16,132 nucleotides of DNA from JBGZFC01 sp964346495 (GTDB lineage: Bacteria; Bacteroidota; Bacteroidia; Bacteroidales; Dysgonomonadaceae). A program made the position numbers and the translations under genes. The DNA is taken from NCBI GenBank assembly GCA_964346495.1, contig CAYFUW010000047.1, forward strand, positions 1 to 16,132. Direction: 5' to 3'. Of the stretch, positions 7,988 to 14,523 are shown piece after piece. The notes under the pieces are model-generated. The model was not told the DNA's origin. It saw only the letters and a program-made list of their open reading frames with translations, and searched no databases. Numbering within the stretch: position 1 is the first letter of the stretch; every line of letters begins with the position of its first letter.

Positions 7988-9508
7988 TTATTGGTGTTCC
8001 GGACGTAGTAAGTCGTTAACCGTTTTTACAGGATTAAATGTGCTGATAGGCACTTCCACAAAAATAGTGTTCCAGTCACTCATTGCGCCGTTCCAAAGTC
8101 CCGGACGTTCCAAAGCTTTCAGCTCTCTTCCATCTTTAGATTTTTGTGAAATGAAGCCTGTGTTTTTATCTATATATTTTGTCAAATCGAATTTATTTCC
8201 TTTGTAATCCTTCACACCACACACCAAATCAACCGGATTGAAGTGTGAGCCTTCTTTGAAAGCGTTAACAGCTCTGCTGTCGGTTTTGTCAATTTGAGAG
8301 CTTTCCAAAATCTGTAACGATGTGCTTCCATCGGCATCTTCTATAACGAATGGTCCACCACCGGGTTCACCCACGTTCTCAACCATACCGCACACACGGA
8401 ACGGACGATTTAGTTTCTGAATCAGATAAGATTTTAACTCTTCGTCAGAAGCAAATTTTTTGGAGTGCGAAATGCAGAGTTGATTTTCGGTGAAAGCGAG
8501 CATTTCTGCCAAATCTTCCGATGAAACATCTCCCGATTCCAATTTTCTCAAATAACCGAAAGCAATTTCTTGCATCTCAACCAATACGCCACCTAAGATT
8601 TTCTTATTACGGGCTTCGTCAGCTTTCAATCTGTCAGGAATAACGTTATCGATATTCTTAATAAAGATAACATCCGAAACAATCTCGTTCAGGTTCTCGA
8701 TTAATGCACCATGTCCGCCCGGACGGAAAAGAAGCGTACCATCACTTTCACGGAACAGTTCGTTTTTCAAATCAACCGCAATTGTGTCGGTGCTCGGTTT
8801 TTGTACACTGTAAGAAATTAAAAAGTTGGCACCTAACTTCTGTTCGTAATTCGATTTACGAGCCGCAACAAGTGCTTCAAACAGAGATTTATGCTCAGGC
8901 GAAACCGTGAAATGAATTTTTACATTGTTGGTTTTCTTATTTTTAGCATACAAAACACCTTCCGACAGATGTTCGCCTACAGGCGTACGGTTTCCTTCGT
9001 CATACGCGTGGAATAGCAACAAACCTTTAGGCAAATTGCCATATTCCATTCCTTTTATACCCAACAGAGCGTTAATAACATCTTTATATCTGTTTGTAGC
9101 ATAAAGCTCATCTATATCTTTATCATATTTATTTTTGCAAGTTGTATTGAGTTTATCGAAAAAGGCAAATTTGCGAATATTATCGAAAAATTTCTTTTCG
9201 AAATCGGTAGTCGGAACTTCGTAATCTGCTTCTAAAAACGAGTACAAATCTTTAAACATACGACTTGCTGCCCCCGATGCTGGAACAAACTTCGATACAA
9301 CTTTGTCGGAATTCAAATAGTTTTCCCAAGCCGAGATAAATTTCTCTTTATCTTCTTCCGAAATAATCATTATTCCCTTTTCGGATGATGCCGCGGAAAC
9401 AATATTCAAAAAAGGAAATCCTGTTCTAAAGGAATTTAACTGATTCTCAATTTCTGCCTGAGGAATCTGTTTTTCTTGCAATAATTCTAAGTCTTGTTTT
9501 GTAAGCAT
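7988..9508 (-). CDS. DUF4301 family protein (nucleotidyltransferase-like)
   Basis: This 506-residue soluble protein has no signal peptide or membrane segment and matches the Bacteroidota-enriched DUF4301 family, which has no settled function. Visible segments are FVPASGAASRMFKDL (residues 74-88), LPKGLLLFHAY (159-169), DGTLLFRPGGHGALIENLNE (256-275) and FIKNIDNVIPD (282-292). In that order they resemble the G-x-G-x-R-M nucleotide loop, the PKG segment, the GHG loop and the (V/S)DN metal motif of UDP-sugar pyrophosphorylases. I therefore infer a GT-A-like nucleotidyltransferase fold; this is not established. The C-terminal 200 residues (from about 300) include CGMVENVGEPGGGPFV and FNPVDLVCGVKDYKGNKFDL, which I do not recognise beyond the family. 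It is monocistronic, with its own terminator and a TATCTTTG box upstream. Confidence 0.85.
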   Translation of the reverse strand: MLTKQDLELLQEKQIPQAEIENQLNSFRTGFPFLNIVSAASSEKGIMIISEEDKEKFISAWENYLNSDKVVSKFVPASGAASRMFKDLYSFLEADYEVPTTDFEKKFFDNIRKFAFFDKLNTTCKNKYDKDIDELYATNRYKDVINALLGIKGMEYGNLPKGLLLFHAYDEGNRTPVGEHLSEGVLYAKNKKTNNVKIHFTVSPEHKSLFEALVAARKSNYEQKLGANFLISYSVQKPSTDTIAVDLKNELFRESDGTLLFRPGGHGALIENLNEIVSDVIFIKNIDNVIPDRLKADEARNKKILGGVLVEMQEIAFGYLRKLESGDVSSEDLAEMLAFTENQLCISHSKKFASDEELKSYLIQKLNRPFRVCGMVENVGEPGGGPFVIEDADGSTSLQILESSQIDKTDSRAVNAFKEGSHFNPVDLVCGVKDYKGNKFDLTKYIDKNTGFISQKSKDGRELKALERPGLWNGAMSDWNTIFVEVPISTFNPVKTVNDLLRPEHQ

Positions 9509-9580
9509 AACTATATATTATTAAATAAGAGGTTGTTTTAGTTTTATAAAAATCTAAATGATTCAAATTGTTCAGTTCTT

Positions 9581-9588
9581 CAAAGATA
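9581..9588 (-). promoter_or_regulatory. putative -7 box (TATCTTTG) of the DUF4301 gene
   Basis: On the - strand, bases 9588-9581 read TATCTTTG, an exact TAnnTTTG match 72 bp upstream of the DUF4301 ATG. No clear -33 TTTG is seen at the usual distance. It shares the divergent 246-bp spacer with the dnaK promoter region. Confidence 0.45.
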
Positions 9589-9665
9589 GTTATTTTCTTT
9601 TAAATTATAGCTATAGATTGTGAAAAAAAACAGTCATTATGTCAGCATTGGCAAAATTGGTTTTT

Positions 9666-9681
9666 TTGGCACAACATTTGA
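9666..9681 (+). promoter_or_regulatory. candidate sigma-54 (-24/-12) promoter of dnaK
   Basis: TTGGCAC (9666-9672), then AACAT, then TTGA (9678-9681). The sigma-54 consensus is TGGCAC-N5-TTGC, so the -24 half is perfect and the -12 half has one mismatch (final C replaced by A), with exact spacing. It lies about 73 bp before the dnaK ATG. No CIRCE inverted repeat and no TAnnTTTG box were seen on this strand of the 9509-9754 spacer. Confidence 0.5.
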
Positions 9682-9754
9682 AGTATATAAGTGAAATTAA
9701 ATATTAATCAGAAAATGATCATTAAACAAATAACAAATAAATATAGAAAAAACT

Positions 9755-11662
9755 ATGGGAAAAATAATTGGAATTGACTTAGGTACTACTAACTCGTGCG
9801 TTTCTGTAATGGAAGGTAATGAGCCTGTTGTAATTCCTAATAATGAAGGTAAGCGTACTACTCCATCGGTAGTTGCATTTATGGATAACGGTGAAAGAAG
9901 AGTGGGAGACCCTGCAAAACGTCAGGCTATCACCAATCCGAAAAATACCGTTTACTCCATTAAAACTTTTATGGGTGAAACATACGACCAGGTACAAAAA
10001 GAGACCGGACGAGTGCCATATGAAGTAGTAAAAGGTGACAATAATACGCCGCGTGTAAATATTAACGGACAACTATATACGCCGCAAGAAATTTCGGCAA
10101 TTATTTTGCAGAAGATGAAACAAACTGCCGAAGACTATCTCGGACAGACTGTTTCGGAAGCGGTAATTACCGTACCTGCTTATTTTAGCGATGCGCAACG
10201 TCAGGCAACTAAAGAAGCCGGAGAAATTGCAGGACTTACGGTCAGACGTATCGTAAACGAGCCTACTGCTGCATCGTTGGCATACGGTTTGGATAAGAAA
10301 CATCAGGATATGAAAATCGCTGTTTTCGACCTTGGTGGAGGAACATTCGATATCTCTATTCTTGAATTAGGTGACGGCGTTTTCGAAGTGAAATCAACAA
10401 ACGGTGATACTCACCTGGGTGGTGACGACTTCGACCACAAAATTATCGATTGGCTGGCAGAAGAGTTTATGAAAGACGAAGGTATTGATTTGCGTCAAGA
10501 CCCGATGGCTCTGCAACGCTTAAAAGAGGCTGCAGAGAAAGCAAAAATTGAACTTTCGAGTGCGACTACAACCGAAATCAACTTGCCGTACATTATGCCG
10601 GTAAACGGAATTCCAAAACACCTGGTGAAAACTCTTACCCGTGCAAAATTTGAACAATTGATTGACGATTTGTTGCAAAAATGTATTGCACCGTGTCAAA
10701 CAGCAATGAAAGATGCAGGATTGACCAATTCCGATATAGATGAGGTAATTCTTGTTGGAGGTTCAACTCGTGTTCCCGCTGTTCAGGCAATGGTAGAAAA
10801 ACTTTTCGGAAAAGCTCCCAATAAAGGAGTTAACCCTGACGAAGTGGTAGCTATCGGTGCTGCAATTCAAGGTGCGGTCCTTACAGGAGAGGTGAAAGAC
10901 GTGTTGTTGCTTGACGTTACTCCGCTTTCATTAGGTATTGAAACAATGGGTGGTGTGATGACAAAACTTATCGATGCCAACACAACCATTCCTACAAAGA
11001 AGTCGGAAATATTCTCTACAGCGAGCGATAATCAACCTTCGGTACAGATTAACGTATTGCAAGGTGAGCGTCCAATGGCTGCACACAACAAACAGATTGG
11101 CGTGTTCAACCTTGACGGAATTCCACCTGCACCAAGAGGTGTTCCACAAATTGAAGTAACTTTCGATATCGATGCGAACGGTATTCTGAACGTTTCTGCA
11201 AAAGATAAAGCTACAGGCAAAGAGCAAAAGATTCGTATTGAAGCATCTTCAGGATTGAGCGATGATGAAATCAAACGTATGAAAGAGGAAGCTGCAGCAA
11301 ATGCCGAAGCAGACAAAATCGAAAAAGAGCGTGTAGATAAGATGAACTTAGCCGACTCAACTATTTTCCAAACCGAAAAACAGTTGAAAGAGTTTGGCGA
11401 TAAGATTCCTGCTGACAAAAAAGCACCTATCGAAGCGGCTCTCGAAAAACTGAAAACGGCTCACAAAGCAGGCGACCTTGCTGGTATCGACTCTGCAATA
11501 GAAGAGGTTAACACTGCTTTCCAGGCTGCATCACAAGATATGTACAACGCTGCAAATGCTCAGGCAGGAGCACAACCGGGACAAGACCCAAACGCTCAAC
11601 AACAGTCGGGCAATAACCAGGAAGGCGATGTAACAGATGTGGATTTTGAAGAGGTCAAGTAA
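9755..11662 (+). CDS. dnaK: molecular chaperone DnaK (Hsp70)
   Basis: DnaK is the ATP-dependent cytosolic Hsp70 that binds exposed hydrophobic peptides with DnaJ and GrpE. The 635-residue protein has all three Hsp70 signatures: IDLGTTNS (residues 7-14), VFDLGGGTFDIS around 190-201, and VILVGGSTRVPAVQ (331-344). The interdomain linker DVLLLDVTPLSLG (382-394) follows, then the substrate-binding domain, an alpha-helical lid from about 500, and a Gln/Ala/Gly-rich tail ending DVTDVDFEEVK, as is typical for bacterial DnaK. The start MGKIIGIDLG is canonical. Neither dnaJ nor grpE is adjacent, and the gene is monocistronic with a strong terminator. Upstream there is a sigma-54-like motif rather than a CIRCE operator. 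Confidence 0.98.
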   Translation: MGKIIGIDLGTTNSCVSVMEGNEPVVIPNNEGKRTTPSVVAFMDNGERRVGDPAKRQAITNPKNTVYSIKTFMGETYDQVQKETGRVPYEVVKGDNNTPRVNINGQLYTPQEISAIILQKMKQTAEDYLGQTVSEAVITVPAYFSDAQRQATKEAGEIAGLTVRRIVNEPTAASLAYGLDKKHQDMKIAVFDLGGGTFDISILELGDGVFEVKSTNGDTHLGGDDFDHKIIDWLAEEFMKDEGIDLRQDPMALQRLKEAAEKAKIELSSATTTEINLPYIMPVNGIPKHLVKTLTRAKFEQLIDDLLQKCIAPCQTAMKDAGLTNSDIDEVILVGGSTRVPAVQAMVEKLFGKAPNKGVNPDEVVAIGAAIQGAVLTGEVKDVLLLDVTPLSLGIETMGGVMTKLIDANTTIPTKKSEIFSTASDNQPSVQINVLQGERPMAAHNKQIGVFNLDGIPPAPRGVPQIEVTFDIDANGILNVSAKDKATGKEQKIRIEASSGLSDDEIKRMKEEAAANAEADKIEKERVDKMNLADSTIFQTEKQLKEFGDKIPADKKAPIEAALEKLKTAHKAGDLAGIDSAIEEVNTAFQAASQDMYNAANAQAGAQPGQDPNAQQQSGNNQEGDVTDVDFEEVK

Positions 11663-11695
11663 GTATAGATAAACATCTATAACAATAAATAGTTA

Positions 11696-11737
11696 AATAG
11701 GGTGTAACTCAATGAGTTGCGCCCTATTTTCGTTTTT
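11696..11737 (+). terminator. rho-independent terminator of dnaK
   Basis: AATAGGGTGTAACTC (11696-11710) pairs with GAGTTGCGCCCTATT (11714-11728) in a 15-bp stem with two G-T wobbles and a 3-nt loop, followed by TT, CG and TTTTT. It starts 34 bp after the dnaK stop. Confidence 0.88.
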
Positions 11738-11753
11738 AATACTTTCAGATAAC

Positions 11754-11787
11754 TTTGTTTGTTTCTCGTTATTTTATTGTATATTTG
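11754..11787 (+). promoter_or_regulatory. putative promoter of the DNA-binding protein/recombinase operon
   Basis: TATATTTG (11780-11787) is an exact TAnnTTTG -7 box. Two TTTG tetramers, at 11754-11757 and 11758-11761, lie 22 and 18 bp upstream, bracketing the usual 19-21 bp spacing for the -33 element. A second near-match CATATTTG follows at 11791-11798. The leader to the ATG at 11873 would be about 80 nt. Confidence 0.55.
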
Positions 11788-11802
11788 TACCATATTTGTA
11801 AC

Positions 11803-11833
11803 GCAACAAAATAGTAGATAATGTGCAACAAAA
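11803..11833. repeat. direct repeat GCAACAAAA in the recombinase-operon leader
   Basis: GCAACAAAA occurs at 11803-11811 and again at 11825-11833, a 22-bp period (two helical turns) just downstream of the promoter box. GCAACAAA recurs at 13644-13651 near the 3' end of the recombinase gene. These could be operator or arm-type binding sites for the excisionase-like protein or the recombinase. Functional assignment is speculative. Confidence 0.35.
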
Positions 11834-11872
11834 ACACTCTTTCTACGTTATTATATAGAAAAGGTAATAAAT

Positions 11873-12433
11873 ATGGCAGCATCAAAATTTCAAATAATAC
11901 GCAAATGTCAAGTCTGCGGTGAGGAGTTTATGGCTAAGACTATAGAGTCGTGGTACTGCTCGCCAAAGTGTTCTAAGATTGCTTGGAAACGTAGGCACGA
12001 TGAGGAAGAGAGAAACAAACTTCTTGACAAAGTGGTCAAGAAGATTCCTAAGGAGCAGGATTACGTCAAGGTGACGGAGGCATATGCTTTATTCGGCATC
12101 AGTCGCTTCACGCTTTATCGACTCATACGCAAAGGGGCTATATCTCACATCAATCTTGGAACGAACCAAATTAGAGTGAGCAAAGATGAACTTATGAAAC
12201 TCTATCCTCTTCGTCCAAAGGCTACGGACAAGCCAAAGACTGTGAAGAAACTTTATAGTCTTGAACCAAAGGACTGTTATACGATTGGTGAGATAAGCAA
12301 GAAGTATAAGGTCAATGACAGTACGGTGTATGCGCATATCCGAAATTACTCCATACCGACACGACAGATAGGAAACTATGTGTATGTACCCAAGAAAGAA
12401 ATCGACAACCTATATAAAGGAGCAAAACAATGA
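11873..12433 (+). CDS. zinc-finger plus double helix-turn-helix (excisionase-type) DNA-binding protein
   Basis: The 186-residue protein begins with a small zinc-binding unit, C12-x2-C15-x13-C29-x3-C33, within KCQVCGEEF...WYCSPKCSK. A basic helical linker (residues 38-60) follows. Then come two excisionase/MerR-like winged-helix units: YVKVTEAYALFGISRFTLYRLI with wing SHINLGTNQIRVSKDEL (64-107), and YTIGEISKKYKVNDSTVYAHI with wing TRQIGNYVYVPKKEI (136-177). Such proteins act as recombination directionality factors or repressors. Its TGA overlaps the ATG of the recombinase (ATGA at 12430-12433), so the two are translationally coupled and probably work together. Whether it directs excision or inversion, or only represses, cannot be read from sequence. 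Tandem copies of the fold in one chain plus a zinc finger suggest binding to a bipartite site. Confidence 0.8.
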   Translation: MAASKFQIIRKCQVCGEEFMAKTIESWYCSPKCSKIAWKRRHDEEERNKLLDKVVKKIPKEQDYVKVTEAYALFGISRFTLYRLIRKGAISHINLGTNQIRVSKDELMKLYPLRPKATDKPKTVKKLYSLEPKDCYTIGEISKKYKVNDSTVYAHIRNYSIPTRQIGNYVYVPKKEIDNLYKGAKQ

Positions 12434-13695
12434 AGAAAGCATTAGCCCATACGCGAGTGACGGTGAAACTCCGCAAGTCGGAATATCATGATGAATGGTA
12501 TCTATACATCGAGGCTTATCCTGTATTCCAACCTGGCAAGGACAAGCCACAACGACTGCGTGAGTATCTGAACCGCACGATAACTACTCCTGTATTCGAC
12601 AAATCACGCAATGCCCGAACAGGTGCCGATGGCAAAACAACTTATAAACCCAAGCGTGATTTGAATGGTATAATAGTATGCAAGTCGCAACTCGACCAAG
12701 AAGCGTGTATCTATGCCGACAAGGTAAGGAGTATGCGACAAAAGGAATATGATAACGCTTCACTGTATTCGGCAGACGAGGCAGAGCAAGCAGAACAATT
12801 GGAGCGTTCGCAATGCAACTTTATTGAATACTTTGCTCATGTAGCCGACACTCGTCATGCCAACAGCTCGGATTCTATTATTGTCAACTGGAAGCGTGTC
12901 GGAGAATTATTGAAGATATTTGCTAAAGGCGACAGCATTCTGTTTGCCGACATTGATATGAAACTAGTGGAATCGTTCCGTCGTTTCTTGATAACAGCCC
13001 CACAAGGTGGCAACAAGTCGGGAACCATTTCACAAAATACGGCTTCCACTTACTTTGCCATATTCAAAGCAGGACTAAAACAAGCTTTCATTGATGGGTA
13101 TCTCACCATAGACATATCAGCAAAGGTAAAAGGCATACAGAAGCAGGAAAGCCGTAGAGAATATTTGACTATTGAAGAACTGAACCGTTTAGCACAAACG
13201 CCATGTGATCCATTACTGAAACGTGCTACCTTATTCTCTGCCCTCACAGGCATTCGTCATTGTGATATTCAGAAATTGAAATGGTCGGAGGTGGAAATGT
13301 TCAATGGTAATTATCGTTTGAATTTTACTCAACAAAAAACAAAAGGTGTTGAGTATATGCCAATATCAGAGCAAGCCTTTCAACTTTGCGGAGAACGACA
13401 GGACGGAGACTTGCTTGTGTTTGCTGGACTGCCAGCCCCATCTTGGATAAACCGTCCTATCAAAAGATGGGTTGAAGCAGCAGGAATAAAGAAGCATATC
13501 TCATTCCATTGCTTCCGCCATTCGTATGCTACGCTCCAGCTGGCGGGCGGTACGGACATCTATACAGTAAGCAAAATGCTTGGTCATACCAACGTGCGCA
13601 CAACACAAATCTATGCAAAGGTTGTAGATGCAAAGAAAGAGAGCGCAACAAAGAGGATAACATCTACCATGCTGTGTGTTGAACGGTACTGCTAA
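12430..13695 (+). CDS. tyrosine-type site-specific recombinase (phage integrase family)
   Basis: The 421-residue recombinase has an arm-type DNA-binding N-terminus (about 1-105), a SAM-like core-binding domain (about 130-235) and a complete catalytic domain. Catalytic residues are Arg276 (ALTGIRHCDIQ), Lys303 (QQKTKG), His360 and Arg363 (HCFRHSYAT), His386 (MLGHTNVRTTQ) and the nucleophile Tyr395 (IYAKV). All are present, so it should be active. The layout matches the roughly 400-residue Bacteroidota integrases that mobilise islands or invert DNA segments. It is translationally coupled to the upstream DNA-binding protein. It ends beside a truncated exopolysaccharide export gene on the other strand, with short direct repeats spanning the border. 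No other element genes (relaxase, replication, cargo) accompany it, which fits a minimal integrative or invertible module. Confidence 0.92.
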   Translation: MKKALAHTRVTVKLRKSEYHDEWYLYIEAYPVFQPGKDKPQRLREYLNRTITTPVFDKSRNARTGADGKTTYKPKRDLNGIIVCKSQLDQEACIYADKVRSMRQKEYDNASLYSADEAEQAEQLERSQCNFIEYFAHVADTRHANSSDSIIVNWKRVGELLKIFAKGDSILFADIDMKLVESFRRFLITAPQGGNKSGTISQNTASTYFAIFKAGLKQAFIDGYLTIDISAKVKGIQKQESRREYLTIEELNRLAQTPCDPLLKRATLFSALTGIRHCDIQKLKWSEVEMFNGNYRLNFTQQKTKGVEYMPISEQAFQLCGERQDGDLLVFAGLPAPSWINRPIKRWVEAAGIKKHISFHCFRHSYATLQLAGGTDIYTVSKMLGHTNVRTTQIYAKVVDAKKESATKRITSTMLCVERYC

Positions 13696-13767
13696 TTCAG
13701 GGCTACTACTGCTAACTGTTATGTCTATACGGTCGCCCTTGTTAATAACAGTCTCGTGTGTGTTGAA
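13673..13767. repeat. short direct repeats at the 3' border of the recombinase gene
   Basis: TGTGTGTTGAA occurs at 13673-13683, inside the recombinase 3' end, and at 13757-13767, inside the truncated export gene, in the same orientation and 84 bp apart. A second pair, TACTGCTAA, lies between them at 13687-13695 (containing the recombinase stop) and 13707-13715. These are candidate core or arm sites of an attachment or inversion site. Chance cannot be excluded for repeats this short. Confidence 0.4.
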
Positions 13768-13879
13768 TAATGTACTCCATACCAGGAGTCATATCTTGCA
13801 GATAATTTAGTCTCTGTATTGGTTTACAAGATACCACTAAAACTGCAATCGCTATAATAGGTAGAAACTTGGTTTTCAT
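13742..13879 (-). pseudogene. 5' fragment of a Wza-type polysaccharide export lipoprotein gene
   Basis: On the - strand the ATG at 13879 opens a 45-codon frame: MKTKFLPIIAIAVLVVSC, then KPIQRLNYLQDMTPGMEYII, then QHTRDCY and a TAA. This is a lipoprotein signal peptide with lipobox VVSC (Cys18), followed by the YLQDMTPGxEY segment typical of the mature start of Bacteroidota Wza/BexD-like outer-membrane export proteins. The whole export domain (a further 200 residues or more) is missing. Homology seems to stop near 13750, and beyond that lies the recombinase module. It begins 36 bp after the sugar transferase stop, in the same operon direction, which supports its origin as an export gene cut by rearrangement. 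The assignment rests on motif memory over a short stretch. Confidence 0.6.
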
Positions 13880-13914
13880 ACTCTTGTTGTTTGTAGTATT
13901 TTTATATATTTATT

Positions 13915-14523
13915 TTAAAACTTCTTTCCGCTAATGATGTAGAATGTTGTCAAGAAAATAATTTTGAAGTCCAACCATATTGACATTTTTTCAAGATACT
14001 TCAAATCCATTTCCAGACGTAACAACATTTTCTCTATTGTGTCGGTATATCCATTGTATAGAGTTGCCTCTGAAAATAGCCCCGGTCTGATTTGGTACAA
14101 AAGCACATAATCAGGATTTAATTTTATAATTTCATCGATAAAGAACTTACGTTCAGGTCTGGGGCCTACAAAAGACATGTCGCCCTTTAGAACGTTCCAC
14201 AGCTGTGGGAATTCGTCTAAATGGTGTCTGCGTATAAAACTGCCTATTTTTGTCAGGCGACTGTCTTCACCTTGTGCCAATTGCGGTATATTGTCTTTTT
14301 CGGCATCTATACGCATACTCCTGAACTTATAAATGATAAAAGGTTTCCCTTTATAACCGATGCGCTCTTGTTTGAAAATGGGTGAATGCCCATCTTCCAT
14401 TTTTATTAAAATCCAAATTACAATTATAATAGGTGCAAAAATGACTAAACCCAAAAGAGCTGCTACGACATCAAATAGCCTTTTCAACAATCGGTTTAAT
14501 TTGCGTTTCATATTGTTGTTCAT
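13915..14523 (-). CDS. undecaprenyl-phosphate sugar-1-phosphate transferase (bacterial sugar transferase family)
   Basis: This 202-residue monotopic phosphoglycosyl transferase moves a sugar-1-phosphate from a UDP-sugar to undecaprenyl phosphate, starting exopolysaccharide or O-antigen repeat-unit synthesis at the inner membrane. It has a single N-terminal hydrophobic re-entrant helix (about 18-40), the KFRSM segment (66-70), the catalytic Asp103-Glu104 in HLDEFPQLWNVLKGDMSFVGPRPE, and RPGLFSEATLYNG (146-158). It lacks the four-helix N-terminal domain of WcaJ/WbaP, so it is the short PglC/EpsL-like type. The start at 14523 lies 53 bp inside the upstream glycosyltransferase frame; a second ATG at 14511 (Met5) gives the same domain. 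The overlap implies translational coupling. The sugar specificity is not readable. Confidence 0.92.
   Translation of the reverse strand: MNNNMKRKLNRLLKRLFDVVAALLGLVIFAPIIIVIWILIKMEDGHSPIFKQERIGYKGKPFIIYKFRSMRIDAEKDNIPQLAQGEDSRLTKIGSFIRRHHLDEFPQLWNVLKGDMSFVGPRPERKFFIDEIIKLNPDYVLLYQIRPGLFSEATLYNGYTDTIEKMLLRLEMDLKYLEKMSIWLDFKIIFLTTFYIISGKKF

Noticed and set aside
7905..8207. 100-codon + strand frame over the 3' end of the DUF4301 gene
   Set aside because: It runs through the terminator hairpin and lies opposite a strongly supported gene. Its composition is not protein-like.
9779..10303. Two antisense frames inside dnaK
   Set aside because: They are shadows of a highly conserved coding region, with no promoter or recognisable protein features.
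13696..13741. Terminator for the recombinase gene (AGGGC and GCCCT arms)
   Set aside because: The arms are only 5 bp, the loop is about 29 nt, and there is no T-run.
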